Source of the DNA: a virus
Virus record (IMG/VR): IMGVR_UViG_3300010371_000088
Location: 1-31,172 of that record
Direction: 5' to 3' (one strand)
Length of the DNA: 31,172 nucleotides
In this document: piece by piece, positions 6,642 to 15,283 of the stretch
Numbering within the stretch: the first letter of the stretch is position 1
How the letters are laid out: each line of letters starts with the position of its first letter
Notes under the pieces: generated by a model
The model's input: only the letters and a program-made list of their open reading frames with translations
The model's database searches: none
Told to the model about the DNA's origin: nothing
Program-made: the position numbers and the translations under genes

Positions 6642-9494
6642 GTGACCCGCAGCCGCAACAAGCGCAACCGCACACGGACCACCGTGGCCAAAGCCCGCGC
6701 CGCCACCGGCCCCGTACCCGGCATGGCCGCAGAACGCAGCAGCAGCCTCAACGACCTCGTCAACCAGGCCACCGCACGCAGCCTCATCAACAACAACCCC
6801 CTCGCCCGCGACCCCCGCGACAACGACAACTTCGGCCCCGGCACCGCACTCACCCCCGCCGGCCTCGACCCCGGCCGCAACGACACCGGCCGCCCCGAAC
6901 CCCGCGGCTCCGAATACCCCGTCTCCTGGAACCTCCGCCTCAACGGCGAACGCCTCATCCCCTGGCAGATCCTGCGCGACGCCGCCGAAAACGTCGACAT
7001 CATCTCCGGCGCCATCCGCACCAGGAAGAAACACGTCCGCTCCCAGAAATGGGGCTGGACCGTGTCCGCCGACGCCATCCAGGACGCCTACCAGGCCGAC
7101 CCGCGCCGCGGCCAAGACGACATCGCCGCCGAGCTGCGCGAGAAGTACCGGCCTGAAATCGACCGGCTCACCAGGTTCTGGACCAACCCGTGGCGCGGCC
7201 ACCTACGCGGAGGCCTCGGCGCCTGGCTGAACATGCTGCAGGAGGAGGTCATCGTCCTCGACGCGCTCGTGATCTACCCGCAGCGCACCGTCGGCGGCGA
7301 CGTCCACTCCTTCCGCATCCTCGACGGCACCACCATCAAGCCGCTGCTCGACCGGCAAGGCCACACCCCGCAGCCGCCCTACCCGGCCTACCAACAGATC
7401 CTGTACGGCTTCCCCCGCGGCGAATACGTCGCCACACCGGCCGTCGACGACGAGGGCCGCGTCCTGCTCGATGCCGACGGCCACATGCAGGTCGACAACC
7501 CCTACCCGGCCGACCAGCTGTTCTACTGGCGCGAGACCGCCCGCACCTTCACCCCGTTCGGCCAGTCCGACGTCGAACGCGCCCTGATCGCCGCCCGCCT
7601 GTACCTGAAGCGTCAGGGCTGGATGTTCTCCGAGTACGACGACAACTCCACACCGGTCACCTGGCTCGTGCCCGAGGGCACCGACGCCGAGCAGGTTGAT
7701 GCCCGGCAGCGCCGCAAGTGGGAGGACTCCCTCAACGACGAACTCGGCGGCAAAACCCGCGCCCGCCACCGCGTGAAAGTCGCGCCGCCCGGGTTCCGGC
7801 CGGAGATGGCCCCGCAGGTCGACGAACGCTACAAGCCCGAATACGACCTGCACCTGATCAAGATGGTGGCGATGCAGATGGGCGTCACCATCGCAGAGCT
7901 CGGCTTCACCGAGGCCAAGGGACTCGGCTCGTCCGGCTACCACGAGGGCCAGGAGGACGTGCAGGACCGTGTCGGCCGCCGCCCCGACACCGAGATGATC
8001 GCCGAAATCATCCAGGAGCTGTCCCGCGACTACCTCGGCGCCCCGCCCGAGCTCGAGTTCCAGTTCACCGGCCTGGAATCCGAGGACGAGGCCGCCGCCG
8101 ACGAGGTCGCGCAGTCCCGTACCAGCTCCGGCCGCTCCACCCTGAACGAGGACCGCCGCCGCCAGGGCCAGCCGCTGTACAACTTCCCCGAGGCCGACAT
8201 GCCCATGGTGATCACGCAGCGCGGCGTGGTGTTCCTCGAGGGCGCCTCGCAGACGGCGCTGCCCGGTGAGCTGATCGAGCCGGTACAAGCGCCGAAGCAG
8301 ACCAACCCGCCCGAGGGCGCGGACGCCGAACCCGGCGACGGACAGCAGCAGAACGACGGCGAGCAGGACGACGGTGCCGACAGCGGCCAGACCCAGGAAG
8401 CCCCGGCACAACAGGCGAAAAAGCCAGCCGCCAGCACCGCCACGAAGAAGACCGCCGAACCCGCGACGCCCGCGGTCATCCCCGACCTGACACCCGAGCA
8501 GGTCGCCGAGGTCGTGGCATACCGCCGGTGGGCCGCCAAGCGCGGCGACAAGCCCGGCCGGCCGTTCCAGTTCAAGACCCTCACCTACGATCAGGTCCGC
8601 GCCGCCATCGACTCGGTCCCCCGGGCCTCGTTCCTCACCGCCGACCACCCAAAAGCATCAGCCCGGCAATGGCCGGGCTGGGAACGCGATGAGGCCACCG
8701 CCGCGGTCTACGTACCGCTGCTGAACAAGGCCGCCGCCGCAGCCATCGACGCCCGCTCGCTCGCCGGCGACTGGCTTGCCGAACGCGCGGCCGCCAAGGC
8801 ACTGAGCCCGCAGGCCGCAGACGCCGCCGCATGGCTTGCCGCACGCGGCGTCCCCACAGCCCTCGCCGAGGCTCTCGTCGAAGCGCTGACCGACGCCTAC
8901 ACCGAGGGCTATCTCATCGGTGACCGTGCTGCCGCCGCCGTCGTCACCGGCGTTGCAGTCGACTGGTCCGGCTGGACACCCGGCGACCCGGAGGCCGCCC
9001 GACTCATCCTCAGCCAGGCAAGCGACGGATCCGGACTCGCACGGCTCCTCGACGAGGCCGGCGTCACCATCCAGTCCATCGCCAGCAGCCGCATCAACGA
9101 GCTCGGGAAGGTGCTTGCCGCAGCCCTGGAGAACGGCGACTCCCCGGATACGCTCGCCCGCGCCCTGCGCACCGTCCTTACCGACCCGCGCTGGGCCGAT
9201 CTCGTCGCGGTCACCGAGATCAACCGGGCTACCTCCGCGGCCACCCTCAATACCTACGCCGCCATGGGCGTTGCCGCGAAGTCGTGGATGACCGCCGAAG
9301 ATGACCGCGTCTGCCCCGAGTACTGCGAACCGGACGGTCGAGACGGCGCCATCCCCCTCGGCGCCCTGTTCAGCTCCGGCGACCAGGCCCCGCCCGCACA
9401 CCCCCGATGCCGCTGCGCCATCGACGCCGCAGACATCACCCCCGCCGAGGCAGCCGACTTCGACGTGGCCGACCTGAATGGAGAAGACGGATGA
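6642..9494 (+). CDS. Portal protein fused to a MuF-type head morphogenesis domain
   Basis: A 950-residue protein starting at GTG 6642 (ATG 6640 is followed at once by TGA). Residues about 90-520 match a siphophage portal: SWNLRLNGERLIPWQILRD, KMVAMQMGVTIAELGFTE and GYHEGQEDVQD. This is the ring through which DNA enters and leaves the head. Residues about 548-620 are a disordered Gln/Asp/Ala/Lys/Pro linker. The C-terminal third ends in VTEINRATSAATLNTYAAM and AHPRCRC (about residues 860-925), the signature of the SPP1 gp7/MuF family, which is usually a separate gene after the portal. The fused arrangement would deliver one MuF domain per portal subunit. It overlaps the protease gene (ATGA). 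Confidence 0.9.
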   Translation: MTRSRNKRNRTRTTVAKARAATGPVPGMAAERSSSLNDLVNQATARSLINNNPLARDPRDNDNFGPGTALTPAGLDPGRNDTGRPEPRGSEYPVSWNLRLNGERLIPWQILRDAAENVDIISGAIRTRKKHVRSQKWGWTVSADAIQDAYQADPRRGQDDIAAELREKYRPEIDRLTRFWTNPWRGHLRGGLGAWLNMLQEEVIVLDALVIYPQRTVGGDVHSFRILDGTTIKPLLDRQGHTPQPPYPAYQQILYGFPRGEYVATPAVDDEGRVLLDADGHMQVDNPYPADQLFYWRETARTFTPFGQSDVERALIAARLYLKRQGWMFSEYDDNSTPVTWLVPEGTDAEQVDARQRRKWEDSLNDELGGKTRARHRVKVAPPGFRPEMAPQVDERYKPEYDLHLIKMVAMQMGVTIAELGFTEAKGLGSSGYHEGQEDVQDRVGRRPDTEMIAEIIQELSRDYLGAPPELEFQFTGLESEDEAAADEVAQSRTSSGRSTLNEDRRRQGQPLYNFPEADMPMVITQRGVVFLEGASQTALPGELIEPVQAPKQTNPPEGADAEPGDGQQQNDGEQDDGADSGQTQEAPAQQAKKPAASTATKKTAEPATPAVIPDLTPEQVAEVVAYRRWAAKRGDKPGRPFQFKTLTYDQVRAAIDSVPRASFLTADHPKASARQWPGWERDEATAAVYVPLLNKAAAAAIDARSLAGDWLAERAAAKALSPQAADAAAWLAARGVPTALAEALVEALTDAYTEGYLIGDRAAAAVVTGVAVDWSGWTPGDPEAARLILSQASDGSGLARLLDEAGVTIQSIASSRINELGKVLAAALENGDSPDTLARALRTVLTDPRWADLVAVTEINRATSAATLNTYAAMGVAAKSWMTAEDDRVCPEYCEPDGRDGAIPLGALFSSGDQAPPAHPRCRCAIDAADITPAEAADFDVADLNGEDG

Positions 9495-10774
9495 GCATCA
9501 CCCACGTCTACGCCGGAGACATCGTCAAAACCGAAACCACCGAGGACGGTGACCTCCTCGTCTACGGCAAGGCCACCGGCCCCGACCTCGACCTCGACGA
9601 GCAGCGCTGCGACCCGGACTGGCTGAAGAACGCCATGCCCGGCTGGGCCCAGTGGGCGAACATCCGCGAGCAGCACTCGGCGATCGCCGCCGGAGTCGGC
9701 GTGGAGACCGTGCAGGACGGCGACGACTGGTACGTCAAGTCCCTCGTGGTCGACGCCGGATCGGCCAAAAAAGTCGAGAAGGGCGTCCTGAAGGGCTACT
9801 CGATCGGCATCAAGAACGCCCGCGTCGTCAAGGACGCCACCGCGCCCGGCGGCCGGATCGTCGGCGGCGACATCGTCGAGATCTCCCTCGTCGACCGGCC
9901 CTGCAACCCGACCGCCACCATGGCGATCGCCAAGTCCGCCGACGGCGAGCTGGCGCCGGTCGACGTCGCCGGCGAGCTCGTCATGGACCTGTCGAAGGCC
10001 GTCATCGTCGACCAGCAGCCCGCCGCCGTGCCGCGCCCGTACCTGAAGGCCGCGCTGGAGACCGTGGCGCCGCAGCTGCGCGCCGAAATCGAGAAGGCAC
10101 TGGCTGCCGAGCAGCCGGCGTTCGACCGCGACGCCGCGGTCGCGACCGTCGCCGAGGTGCTGGCCGGCACCCGCGGACCGGTCGAGCTGAACAAGGCCGC
10201 CGCCAGCTACGACGAGTCCGCGGACATCGCCGGCGCCCTGGCGGTCATCAAGCAGATCGCGCAGCTGATCTGCTCCGAGGCCGAATCACTCGGCGAGGGC
10301 CGCCTCGAGGAGGCGTGGGACATCGGCTGCCTGATGGACGCGGTCCGGTCCATGTCCTACTTCCTGGCGTGCGAGCGCGCGCAGGACTCCGGCGCCGCCG
10401 AGGACATCGTGTACGTGGGCTTGGATGCCGAGCCCGACGAGGCGAAGACCGCTGATGGCGTCACGACCGGCAAGGGCGCTACTATCGATCAGACGTTCGA
10501 AAAGGACGCCGTGACCCTGGTGAAGGCACTGGCCGCCTCCAAGGAGCGCATCGAAGCGCTCGAAGCGGACCTGGCGAAGGCCAAGGCGCAGCCCGCCGCA
10601 GGCGGACCCGCGATCATGCGCGTGGATTCCGTCGCCCCCGCGACCGCGAAGAAGACCGGACCTACCGCCGAGTACTACCGGCGCCAGGCTGAGCTCGTCC
10701 CGGACGCGCAGGCACGCAGCGGCTACCTCCAACTCGCCAAGCAGGCCGCCGCCGACGCTGCGGAAGGCCAGTAG
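9491..10774 (+). CDS. Capsid maturation protease with scaffold-like C-terminal region
   Basis: ATG 9491 overlaps the portal stop. In the 427-residue product, the first 140 residues carry the prohead-protease pattern (XkdF/HK97 type): REQHSAIAAG with His62, KGYSIGI with Ser104, and VEISLVDRPCNP with Glu130/Asp135. This is a serine protease that matures the prohead. The long remainder is helical and charged: a central conserved-looking segment (AALAVIKQIAQLI, about 260-330), a coiled coil (ERIEALEADLAKAKAQ, about 350-370) and a basic end. That suits an internal scaffold fused to the protease. The portal, protease, capsid gene order supports the call. I infer the scaffold role. Confidence 0.88.
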   Translation: MSITHVYAGDIVKTETTEDGDLLVYGKATGPDLDLDEQRCDPDWLKNAMPGWAQWANIREQHSAIAAGVGVETVQDGDDWYVKSLVVDAGSAKKVEKGVLKGYSIGIKNARVVKDATAPGGRIVGGDIVEISLVDRPCNPTATMAIAKSADGELAPVDVAGELVMDLSKAVIVDQQPAAVPRPYLKAALETVAPQLRAEIEKALAAEQPAFDRDAAVATVAEVLAGTRGPVELNKAAASYDESADIAGALAVIKQIAQLICSEAESLGEGRLEEAWDIGCLMDAVRSMSYFLACERAQDSGAAEDIVYVGLDAEPDEAKTADGVTTGKGATIDQTFEKDAVTLVKALAASKERIEALEADLAKAKAQPAAGGPAIMRVDSVAPATAKKTGPTAEYYRRQAELVPDAQARSGYLQLAKQAAADAAEGQ

Positions 10775-10791
10775 CCTCCCCAGGAGAACCT

Positions 10792-12471
10792 GTGTACCAG
10801 GTGCCCACGCCGTCGGAGATGTTCTCCGACACCACGGACCCCACAGAGATCGCCCGCCGCTTCGAGGAGTACAAGGCGACCTTCCGCGACGTGATCCGCC
10901 AGGCCGAGGAAGAGCCCGGCTTCTACGTCAAGGGCCACGGCATCATCCGCGACCCGTCCGCGCAGATCGCGAAGCTCGACGGCGCCATCGCCAACATCAC
11001 CAAGGGCCTGTCCGCTGACCAGCTCGGCGGCATCCAGGGCGACCTGGACCAGATCCAGGCCATGAAGGCCGACCTGGCCAAGGACTGGCAGTCCTCGGCG
11101 TACAACTCCCGCACCGGGCTGATGCAGTACGACCTGCAGGCGCCGGCGAAGAAGATGGTGCCGCGCGAAACCCCGCTGATCAACGAGCTGACGCGGGACA
11201 ACACCGGTGTCGGTGGCGCGTGCGAGTTTCGCCGGGTCCTCGGCTGGTCCAACTCGCGCACCGGCGGTGTCGCCGACCTGATGGCCGGGTTCAACTCCGA
11301 GACCACGACCACCACGTTCGGCGGGGTCACGGGTCTGCGCCGCCCCCAGAAGATCACGTACGCGACCGACTCGAAGATGATCGCCTACGTCGAGCAGGGC
11401 CTGTCCGACTCGGTCACGCACAAGGCGCAGTACCAGGGCAGGGGCTTCGAGAACATCATCTCCCTGTCGCAGACGGCGCTGCTGTGGGCCACCAAGGGCG
11501 CCGAGGAGCGCGCGGTGCTGTACGCCCGCGGCGCCTCCGCCAACGGCTACCTCGGCGCCGTCACCGCCCCGACGATCTCGCAGTCGTCCAGCTCCACCGG
11601 CGGCAGCATCGGCGCCGCGACCTACTACATCAAGGTCACTGCGAACGCCGGCGGTGGCGAGTCCGTCGTCTCCAACGAGGTCAACACCGGCGCCCTGTCC
11701 GGCTCCACCAACTCGATCACGGTCAATGTGACCGCGGAACCGACCGGGGCGCTGAACTACAACCTGTACGTCGGGACCTCGACCGGTACCGAGACCTACC
11801 AGACCTCGTTCGTCGGCAACTCCTTCGTGCTGACGACCTACGCCGGCGGCGGCGCGGCCATGCCTGGCGCCGACTCCACTGTCTCCAGCGGCGGCACCCT
11901 GTACGACGGCATGCTGTCGGTGCTGACCGACCCGGCCCAGTCCGGGTACATCAAGCGCGTCAACGCCAAGCTGTCCACGTCGAACCCGGGCGATGAGTTC
12001 CAGCAAATGTTCATCGGCCTGTACGGCGCGAACGTCATCGGCGCGGGCGACAAGCGCCTGGCCAACCCCGACGTGGTGTACGTCGACGGCGGCGTCCGCA
12101 AGGAGATGTCGGACCTGCTGAAGAACAACGCCAGCACGACCTCCTACCGGATCAGCCTGTCGCAGGGCGAGAGCCTGGGCGGCACGTCGGTCGGCGCGCT
12201 GGTGTCCGGGATCGTCAACGAGGTCACCGGCAAGATGCTCGACTTCGAGGTGCACCCGTACATGCCGGCCGGTGCGGCGTTCGCCTGGTCCAAGACGCTG
12301 CCGGTCCCGAACTCCGAGATCAGCAACACCTTCGAGATCCGGAACGTCCAGGACTACATGGCCTACAAGTGGCCTGACATCCAGATGACGTACGACCAGT
12401 CGACGTACCAGTACGGGACGCTCGTGCCCTACGCGCCGGCCTGGTCCGGCGCGCTGCTCGGCATCCAGTAA
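10792..12471 (+). CDS. Major capsid protein with inserted Fn3/Ig-like domain
   Basis: A 559-residue protein from GTG 10792, with ribosome binding site AGGAGA at 10782-10787. The N-terminal 120 residues are helical and charged, like the delta/scaffolding region removed in HK97-type capsids, and the following sequence (RETPLINELTR, ADLMAGFN) fits the HK97 fold. Residues about 256-362 are Ser/Thr/Gly-rich and read as a beta-sandwich (TYYIKVTANAGGGESVVSNE, then NYNLYVGTSTGTETYQTSF), a fibronectin-III or Ig-like domain inserted in the shell protein. The capsid fold then resumes (GMLSVLTDPAQSGY onwards). Size is large for the family because of the insert. A hairpin follows the stop. Confidence 0.88.
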   Translation: MYQVPTPSEMFSDTTDPTEIARRFEEYKATFRDVIRQAEEEPGFYVKGHGIIRDPSAQIAKLDGAIANITKGLSADQLGGIQGDLDQIQAMKADLAKDWQSSAYNSRTGLMQYDLQAPAKKMVPRETPLINELTRDNTGVGGACEFRRVLGWSNSRTGGVADLMAGFNSETTTTTFGGVTGLRRPQKITYATDSKMIAYVEQGLSDSVTHKAQYQGRGFENIISLSQTALLWATKGAEERAVLYARGASANGYLGAVTAPTISQSSSSTGGSIGAATYYIKVTANAGGGESVVSNEVNTGALSGSTNSITVNVTAEPTGALNYNLYVGTSTGTETYQTSFVGNSFVLTTYAGGGAAMPGADSTVSSGGTLYDGMLSVLTDPAQSGYIKRVNAKLSTSNPGDEFQQMFIGLYGANVIGAGDKRLANPDVVYVDGGVRKEMSDLLKNNASTTSYRISLSQGESLGGTSVGALVSGIVNEVTGKMLDFEVHPYMPAGAAFAWSKTLPVPNSEISNTFEIRNVQDYMAYKWPDIQMTYDQSTYQYGTLVPYAPAWSGALLGIQ

Positions 12472-12480
12472 GCCCACCCG

Positions 12481-12505
12481 GCCGCCCCGCACATTGTGGG
12501 GCGGC
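12481..12505 (+). terminator. Strong hairpin after the major capsid gene
   Basis: An 11-base-pair stem with a three-base loop (CAT): GCCGCCCCGCA at 12481-12491 pairs with TGTGGGGCGGC at 12495-12505, with one G-T wobble. It lies nine bases past the capsid stop and has no T-run after it. It could be a partial terminator or a processing/stability element that lets capsid mRNA exceed that of the genes downstream. Confidence 0.6.
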
Positions 12506-12533
12506 TCCGGCAGGCCTACGGAAGGAGCCGAGG

Positions 12534-12863
12534 ATGCCTGTCCACTACTCGCCCGCGACGCTCGGAAACGCCGGATGGGCCATCGAGTCCATCAACAACG
12601 GCACCGCCGCGCGGCTGCTGGCCACCTCCCGCGGCCACAAGCTCTCCGGCGCCGGCCTGCGCGCCGTCATCGCCGCGGCGAACACCTACTACAACGGCCT
12701 GAGCGCCGCGCAGGTGTCGACACTGACCGCGGTCCAGGGCGACGCGCTGCTGCGGGTCGACGCCGGCGCCGTGTCCATCGCGGTACTGCCCGGCGACGTG
12801 ACCGCGCAGGCGACCGCGCTGGCGGCGGTGCTGTCGACCGCCGCAAACACCGGGGCCGCGTGA
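12534..12863 (+). CDS. Small head-associated protein (possible decoration protein)
   Basis: ATG 12534 has a good ribosome binding site (AAGGAG, 12522-12527). The 109-residue product is Ala/Thr/Ser-rich with alternating helix and strand and no cysteines. It reads HYSPATLGNAGWAIESINNG at the start and ends in an Ala-rich helix. Its position immediately after the major capsid gene and its size are usual for a head decoration or accessory protein, but no sequence motif confirms that. Confidence 0.65.
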   Translation: MPVHYSPATLGNAGWAIESINNGTAARLLATSRGHKLSGAGLRAVIAAANTYYNGLSAAQVSTLTAVQGDALLRVDAGAVSIAVLPGDVTAQATALAAVLSTAANTGAA

Positions 12864-13132
12864 TGGCCGTGGAGACCGTGCGTGTGCTGTCGCCGGACCG
12901 CACCTGCGTGCAGGTCGACGGCCTGTCCGGCCGCCGCTACACCGCCCGCGACGGCGTGCTGCACATGACGCCGCGTGACGCCGCCGCGCTGGTGAAGGTC
13001 GGCGGTGTCAATCCGGGCCTGTCCGGGGTGACCTCGGCCCGGCTCGGCTACCGCTGCCCGGAGTGCGCCCACGGCAGCTTCTTCAAGCGCTGCGGCAAGT
13101 GCGGTGCCGACTGCGAGAAGGAAGGCGCCTGA
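12863..13132 (+). CDS. Small protein with C-terminal zinc ribbon
   Basis: ATG 12863 overlaps the previous stop; a GTG three bases upstream is also in frame. The 89-residue product starts with a beta-rich segment (VETVRVLSPDRTCVQVDGL) and ends in a compact Cys4 ribbon (CPEC at about residues 68-71 and CGKCGADC at about 79-86) followed by a short charged tail. Zinc ribbons between capsid and connector genes are seen in other actinophages without a known role. Structural or DNA-contacting function is a guess. Confidence 0.7.
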   Translation: MAVETVRVLSPDRTCVQVDGLSGRRYTARDGVLHMTPRDAAALVKVGGVNPGLSGVTSARLGYRCPECAHGSFFKRCGKCGADCEKEGA

Positions 13133-13133
13133 G

Positions 13134-13451
13134 ATGCCGCCCGCTAAGAGGACCACCACCCCGGCCGGGAAGACCGCCGCCGCGGCTAAGAAGGCCGAGG
13201 CCGTCGTCGAGGACGCGGTCGAGCACGTCGCCGAGATCTGCCGCGCCTGCTGGCCGAACGGCTGGCCGCACCTGTCCCACTCGGCCAGCTGCGACCACGG
13301 CACCTACGTGCGCAACGCGGCCGAGGCCCCCGCCGCAGGCGACGAGAAGACCGCCGAGGAGAAGACCCCGGCCGACGACAGCAAGACCTCTGCCGAGGAC
13401 GGCAAGACCCCCGAGGACGCCCCGCCGACCGGAGAGACCACCGGGGACTGA
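13134..13451 (+). CDS. Small Lys/Ala-rich protein with a Cys/His core and acidic tail
   Basis: ATG 13134 follows the preceding stop by one base; GAAGGA lies about ten bases upstream. The 105-residue product has three parts: a basic Lys/Ala/Thr/Pro start (residues 1-25, like the tails of histone H1 or actinobacterial HU), a Cys/His centre (EICRACW, HLSHSASCDHG) that could bind zinc, and a Glu/Asp/Lys/Thr-rich disordered end. I do not recognise a family. Position suggests a head-associated product. An earlier in-frame start at 13104 would overlap the previous gene and is less likely. Confidence 0.65.
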   Translation: MPPAKRTTTPAGKTAAAAKKAEAVVEDAVEHVAEICRACWPNGWPHLSHSASCDHGTYVRNAAEAPAAGDEKTAEEKTPADDSKTSAEDGKTPEDAPPTGETTGD

Positions 13452-13454
13452 CCC

Positions 13455-13829
13455 GTGGCCGCCGTCGTCGTCACCGTCGAACCCCCGAGAAGAAAGTGGG
13501 TGATCTCCATGGACCTGGAACGGATCAGCTCCCTGTCGCTGGAGCAGCTGCGCTTCCCCGTGTTCGCCGACGCCGCCGGCGCCCCGGTCAACCCCACCTC
13601 GTACACGGTGCAGGTGGCGTTCATGGGCGCCTCCAACACCAACCCGGCCGTCGGCGACTGGAAGACGGGCGGCTGGGACACCACCGCCATCGGCACCTAC
13701 GTCGCCACCGTCCTCGTCGGTCCCGGTGGCGCGGCCAGCCCGGCCCCGGGCACCTGGTACGTCTGGGTGCAGATCAACACCGGCACCGAGGTCATCGTCC
13801 GCCAGGTCGGCGAGCTGGAGGTCGACTAG
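13455..13829 (+). CDS. Ig-like beta-sandwich protein of the head module
   Basis: 124 residues if started at GTG 13455, which lies three bases after the previous stop; an internal ATG at 13509 would give 106 residues beginning MDLERISS. The body is beta-rich: TSYTVQVAFM, then GTYVATVLVGPGG, then GTWYVWVQINTGTEVIVRQ. This is the pattern of a single Ig-like sandwich of the kind found beside phage connectors and capsids. No catalytic residues. The stop overlaps the connector GTG (TAGTG). Confidence 0.7.
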   Translation: MAAVVVTVEPPRRKWVISMDLERISSLSLEQLRFPVFADAAGAPVNPTSYTVQVAFMGASNTNPAVGDWKTGGWDTTAIGTYVATVLVGPGGAASPAPGTWYVWVQINTGTEVIVRQVGELEVD

Positions 13830-14752
13830 TGGCCATCGCAGCGAACGTCGGCGTCACCTCGACGCCGCGGATGGTGCCGTACCTGTCGGTCGACATGATG
13901 AAGAACCACCGGCGCCGCGGCGTCCAGCTCGACAACCTCGTGCCCCGCGGGCGGGCCGACGAGCAGGACGCGGCGCTGGCCGAGCTCATCGAATCCGCCT
14001 CGGTGTGGATCGACGACACGGTCCTGATGCCGATCGGCGGCCTCGCCGCCACCTATGACACCATGCTGAGCGAGGTCAGTCCCGACCGGTACGGCTCGGT
14101 GCGGCTCCATCCCCGCTGCCAGCCTGTGATCGCGCTGGCGGACTTCTGGTCCGGCCCGGCGGCGAACATGCTCACGCAGGCCACTGACTTGTCGGTGGCC
14201 GCAGTGCAGCCGGACCGGATCACCATGCCAATCGGTGGCGCGCTGTCGTGGATGTCCGACCAGGGGCCGCTTCAGTTCGGTGCCGGGTCGCTGCCGGACG
14301 AGCGGCTGTGGGTGAAGTACACGTACATCAACGGCTTCCCCGTGACCCAACTGACCCAGGCTGTCGCAAAGGGCGACCTGGCAATCCACGTCGACGACTG
14401 CACCGGCATCATCGCCGGCCAGACCTGGCTGACCGTGTACGCGCTGCAGAACCGCATGCGGTTCCTGGCCGGGACAGTGTCAGCGACGTCCGGGCCCGGG
14501 ACCGTCGCCTGCCCGGCCGCGCCGTACGCGATACCCACCACCGGCTACAGCCCGCCGATGGTGTCGGCGCTGCCGCAGAGCGTCATCGAGGCCGCGGTGC
14601 TGGTGGTGCGGGCCATGGTGAAGGAGGCCGGCGGCGGCTCGTCCAAGCCTGCCGGAAAGCACAGCGGCAGCAGCGAGGAGGAGGCCACGGCCGGCGACGA
14701 CTACGCCGAGGCCGAAGCGTTCCTCCACACCTACATCCTGCCGATCGAGTAG
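13829..14752 (+). CDS. Head-tail connector protein (putative adaptor)
   Basis: Starts at GTG 13829, overlapping the previous stop by one base, and gives 307 residues. The opening helices (ADEQDAALAELIESASVWID) and the ending helices (SVIEAAVLVVRAMVKEA and a C-terminal YAEAEAFLHTYIL) resemble the helical connectors that sit under the portal (gp6/gp15-like). Between them is a beta-rich insert at about 175-240 (VAKGDLAIHVDDCTGIIAGQ), which looks like a module seen again in the tail proteins. A Gly/Ser/Lys-rich loop precedes the last helix. Assignment is by position and architecture. Confidence 0.65.
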   Translation: MAIAANVGVTSTPRMVPYLSVDMMKNHRRRGVQLDNLVPRGRADEQDAALAELIESASVWIDDTVLMPIGGLAATYDTMLSEVSPDRYGSVRLHPRCQPVIALADFWSGPAANMLTQATDLSVAAVQPDRITMPIGGALSWMSDQGPLQFGAGSLPDERLWVKYTYINGFPVTQLTQAVAKGDLAIHVDDCTGIIAGQTWLTVYALQNRMRFLAGTVSATSGPGTVACPAAPYAIPTTGYSPPMVSALPQSVIEAAVLVVRAMVKEAGGGSSKPAGKHSGSSEEEATAGDDYAEAEAFLHTYILPIE

Positions 14753-14763
14753 GGGGTGCGACT

Positions 14764-15282
14764 TTGACCGCGTCCCCGAACCCCGGCGGCCAGAACCGGC
14801 GGCTGGTCCGTACCGCGCTGGCGCAGTGGCTGATGGCCCAGCGGATCCAGGGCCTGGACCACGTGTACCGGTCCCGGCCGCCAGAGGCCGCCCTGGACCT
14901 GTACCGCAACGGTGCGGCGCCGTACTCGTGCCAGGCCTGGATCACGATGCCGTCCGACGGCGAGGAACGGCTGGTGAAGACCGGCCCGATCCTGCCCACC
15001 GGGAAGATCATCCACTACACGGTGCGGCTGGAGATCTGGCACAAGTCCTACGAGCCCGGCGAGAACGACTGGGCCGACGACGAAGACGACTACGACCGCA
15101 TCTACGACGCGCTGAAGGACTGCCTGCGCGCCGGCGGCCGGCAGATCGGACGCGGCGACGCGATCGTGTCCGTCGGCGAGTTCCGCGAGGGCCTGGCCGG
15201 CCAGCATGGCGAACCCGAGGAAGACGACGGCGCGGTCGAGCGCAACGGTGCCCTGTCGTTCATCGTGACGCAGGTGATCTGA
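14764..15282 (+). CDS. Neck / tail-completion protein (putative)
   Basis: No ATG or GTG is placed well; TTG 14764, with AGGGGG at 14751-14756 eight bases upstream, is the best start and gives 172 residues. The sequence has a helical N-terminus (RRLVRTALAQWLMAQRIQG), a beta-rich centre with WITMPSDGEE and HYTVRLEIWHKS, then DDYDRIYDALKDCLRAGGR and a final strand FIVTQVI. That alternation fits tail-terminator or neck proteins found between connector and major tail gene. The precise role is inferred from gene order. Confidence 0.65.
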   Translation: MTASPNPGGQNRRLVRTALAQWLMAQRIQGLDHVYRSRPPEAALDLYRNGAAPYSCQAWITMPSDGEERLVKTGPILPTGKIIHYTVRLEIWHKSYEPGENDWADDEDDYDRIYDALKDCLRAGGRQIGRGDAIVSVGEFREGLAGQHGEPEEDDGAVERNGALSFIVTQVI

Positions 15283-15283
15283 C

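Noticed and set aside
7203-8648. Minus-strand open frame of 481 codons opposite the portal
   Set aside because: Antisense shadow, Gly/Val/Leu/Asp-rich without a recognisable fold.
10723-12492. Minus-strand open frame of 589 codons opposite the major capsid gene
   Set aside because: It mirrors a well-supported capsid gene. Its product is a Val/Gly/Arg/Asp-rich mix without motifs, as expected from antisense of GC-rich coding DNA.
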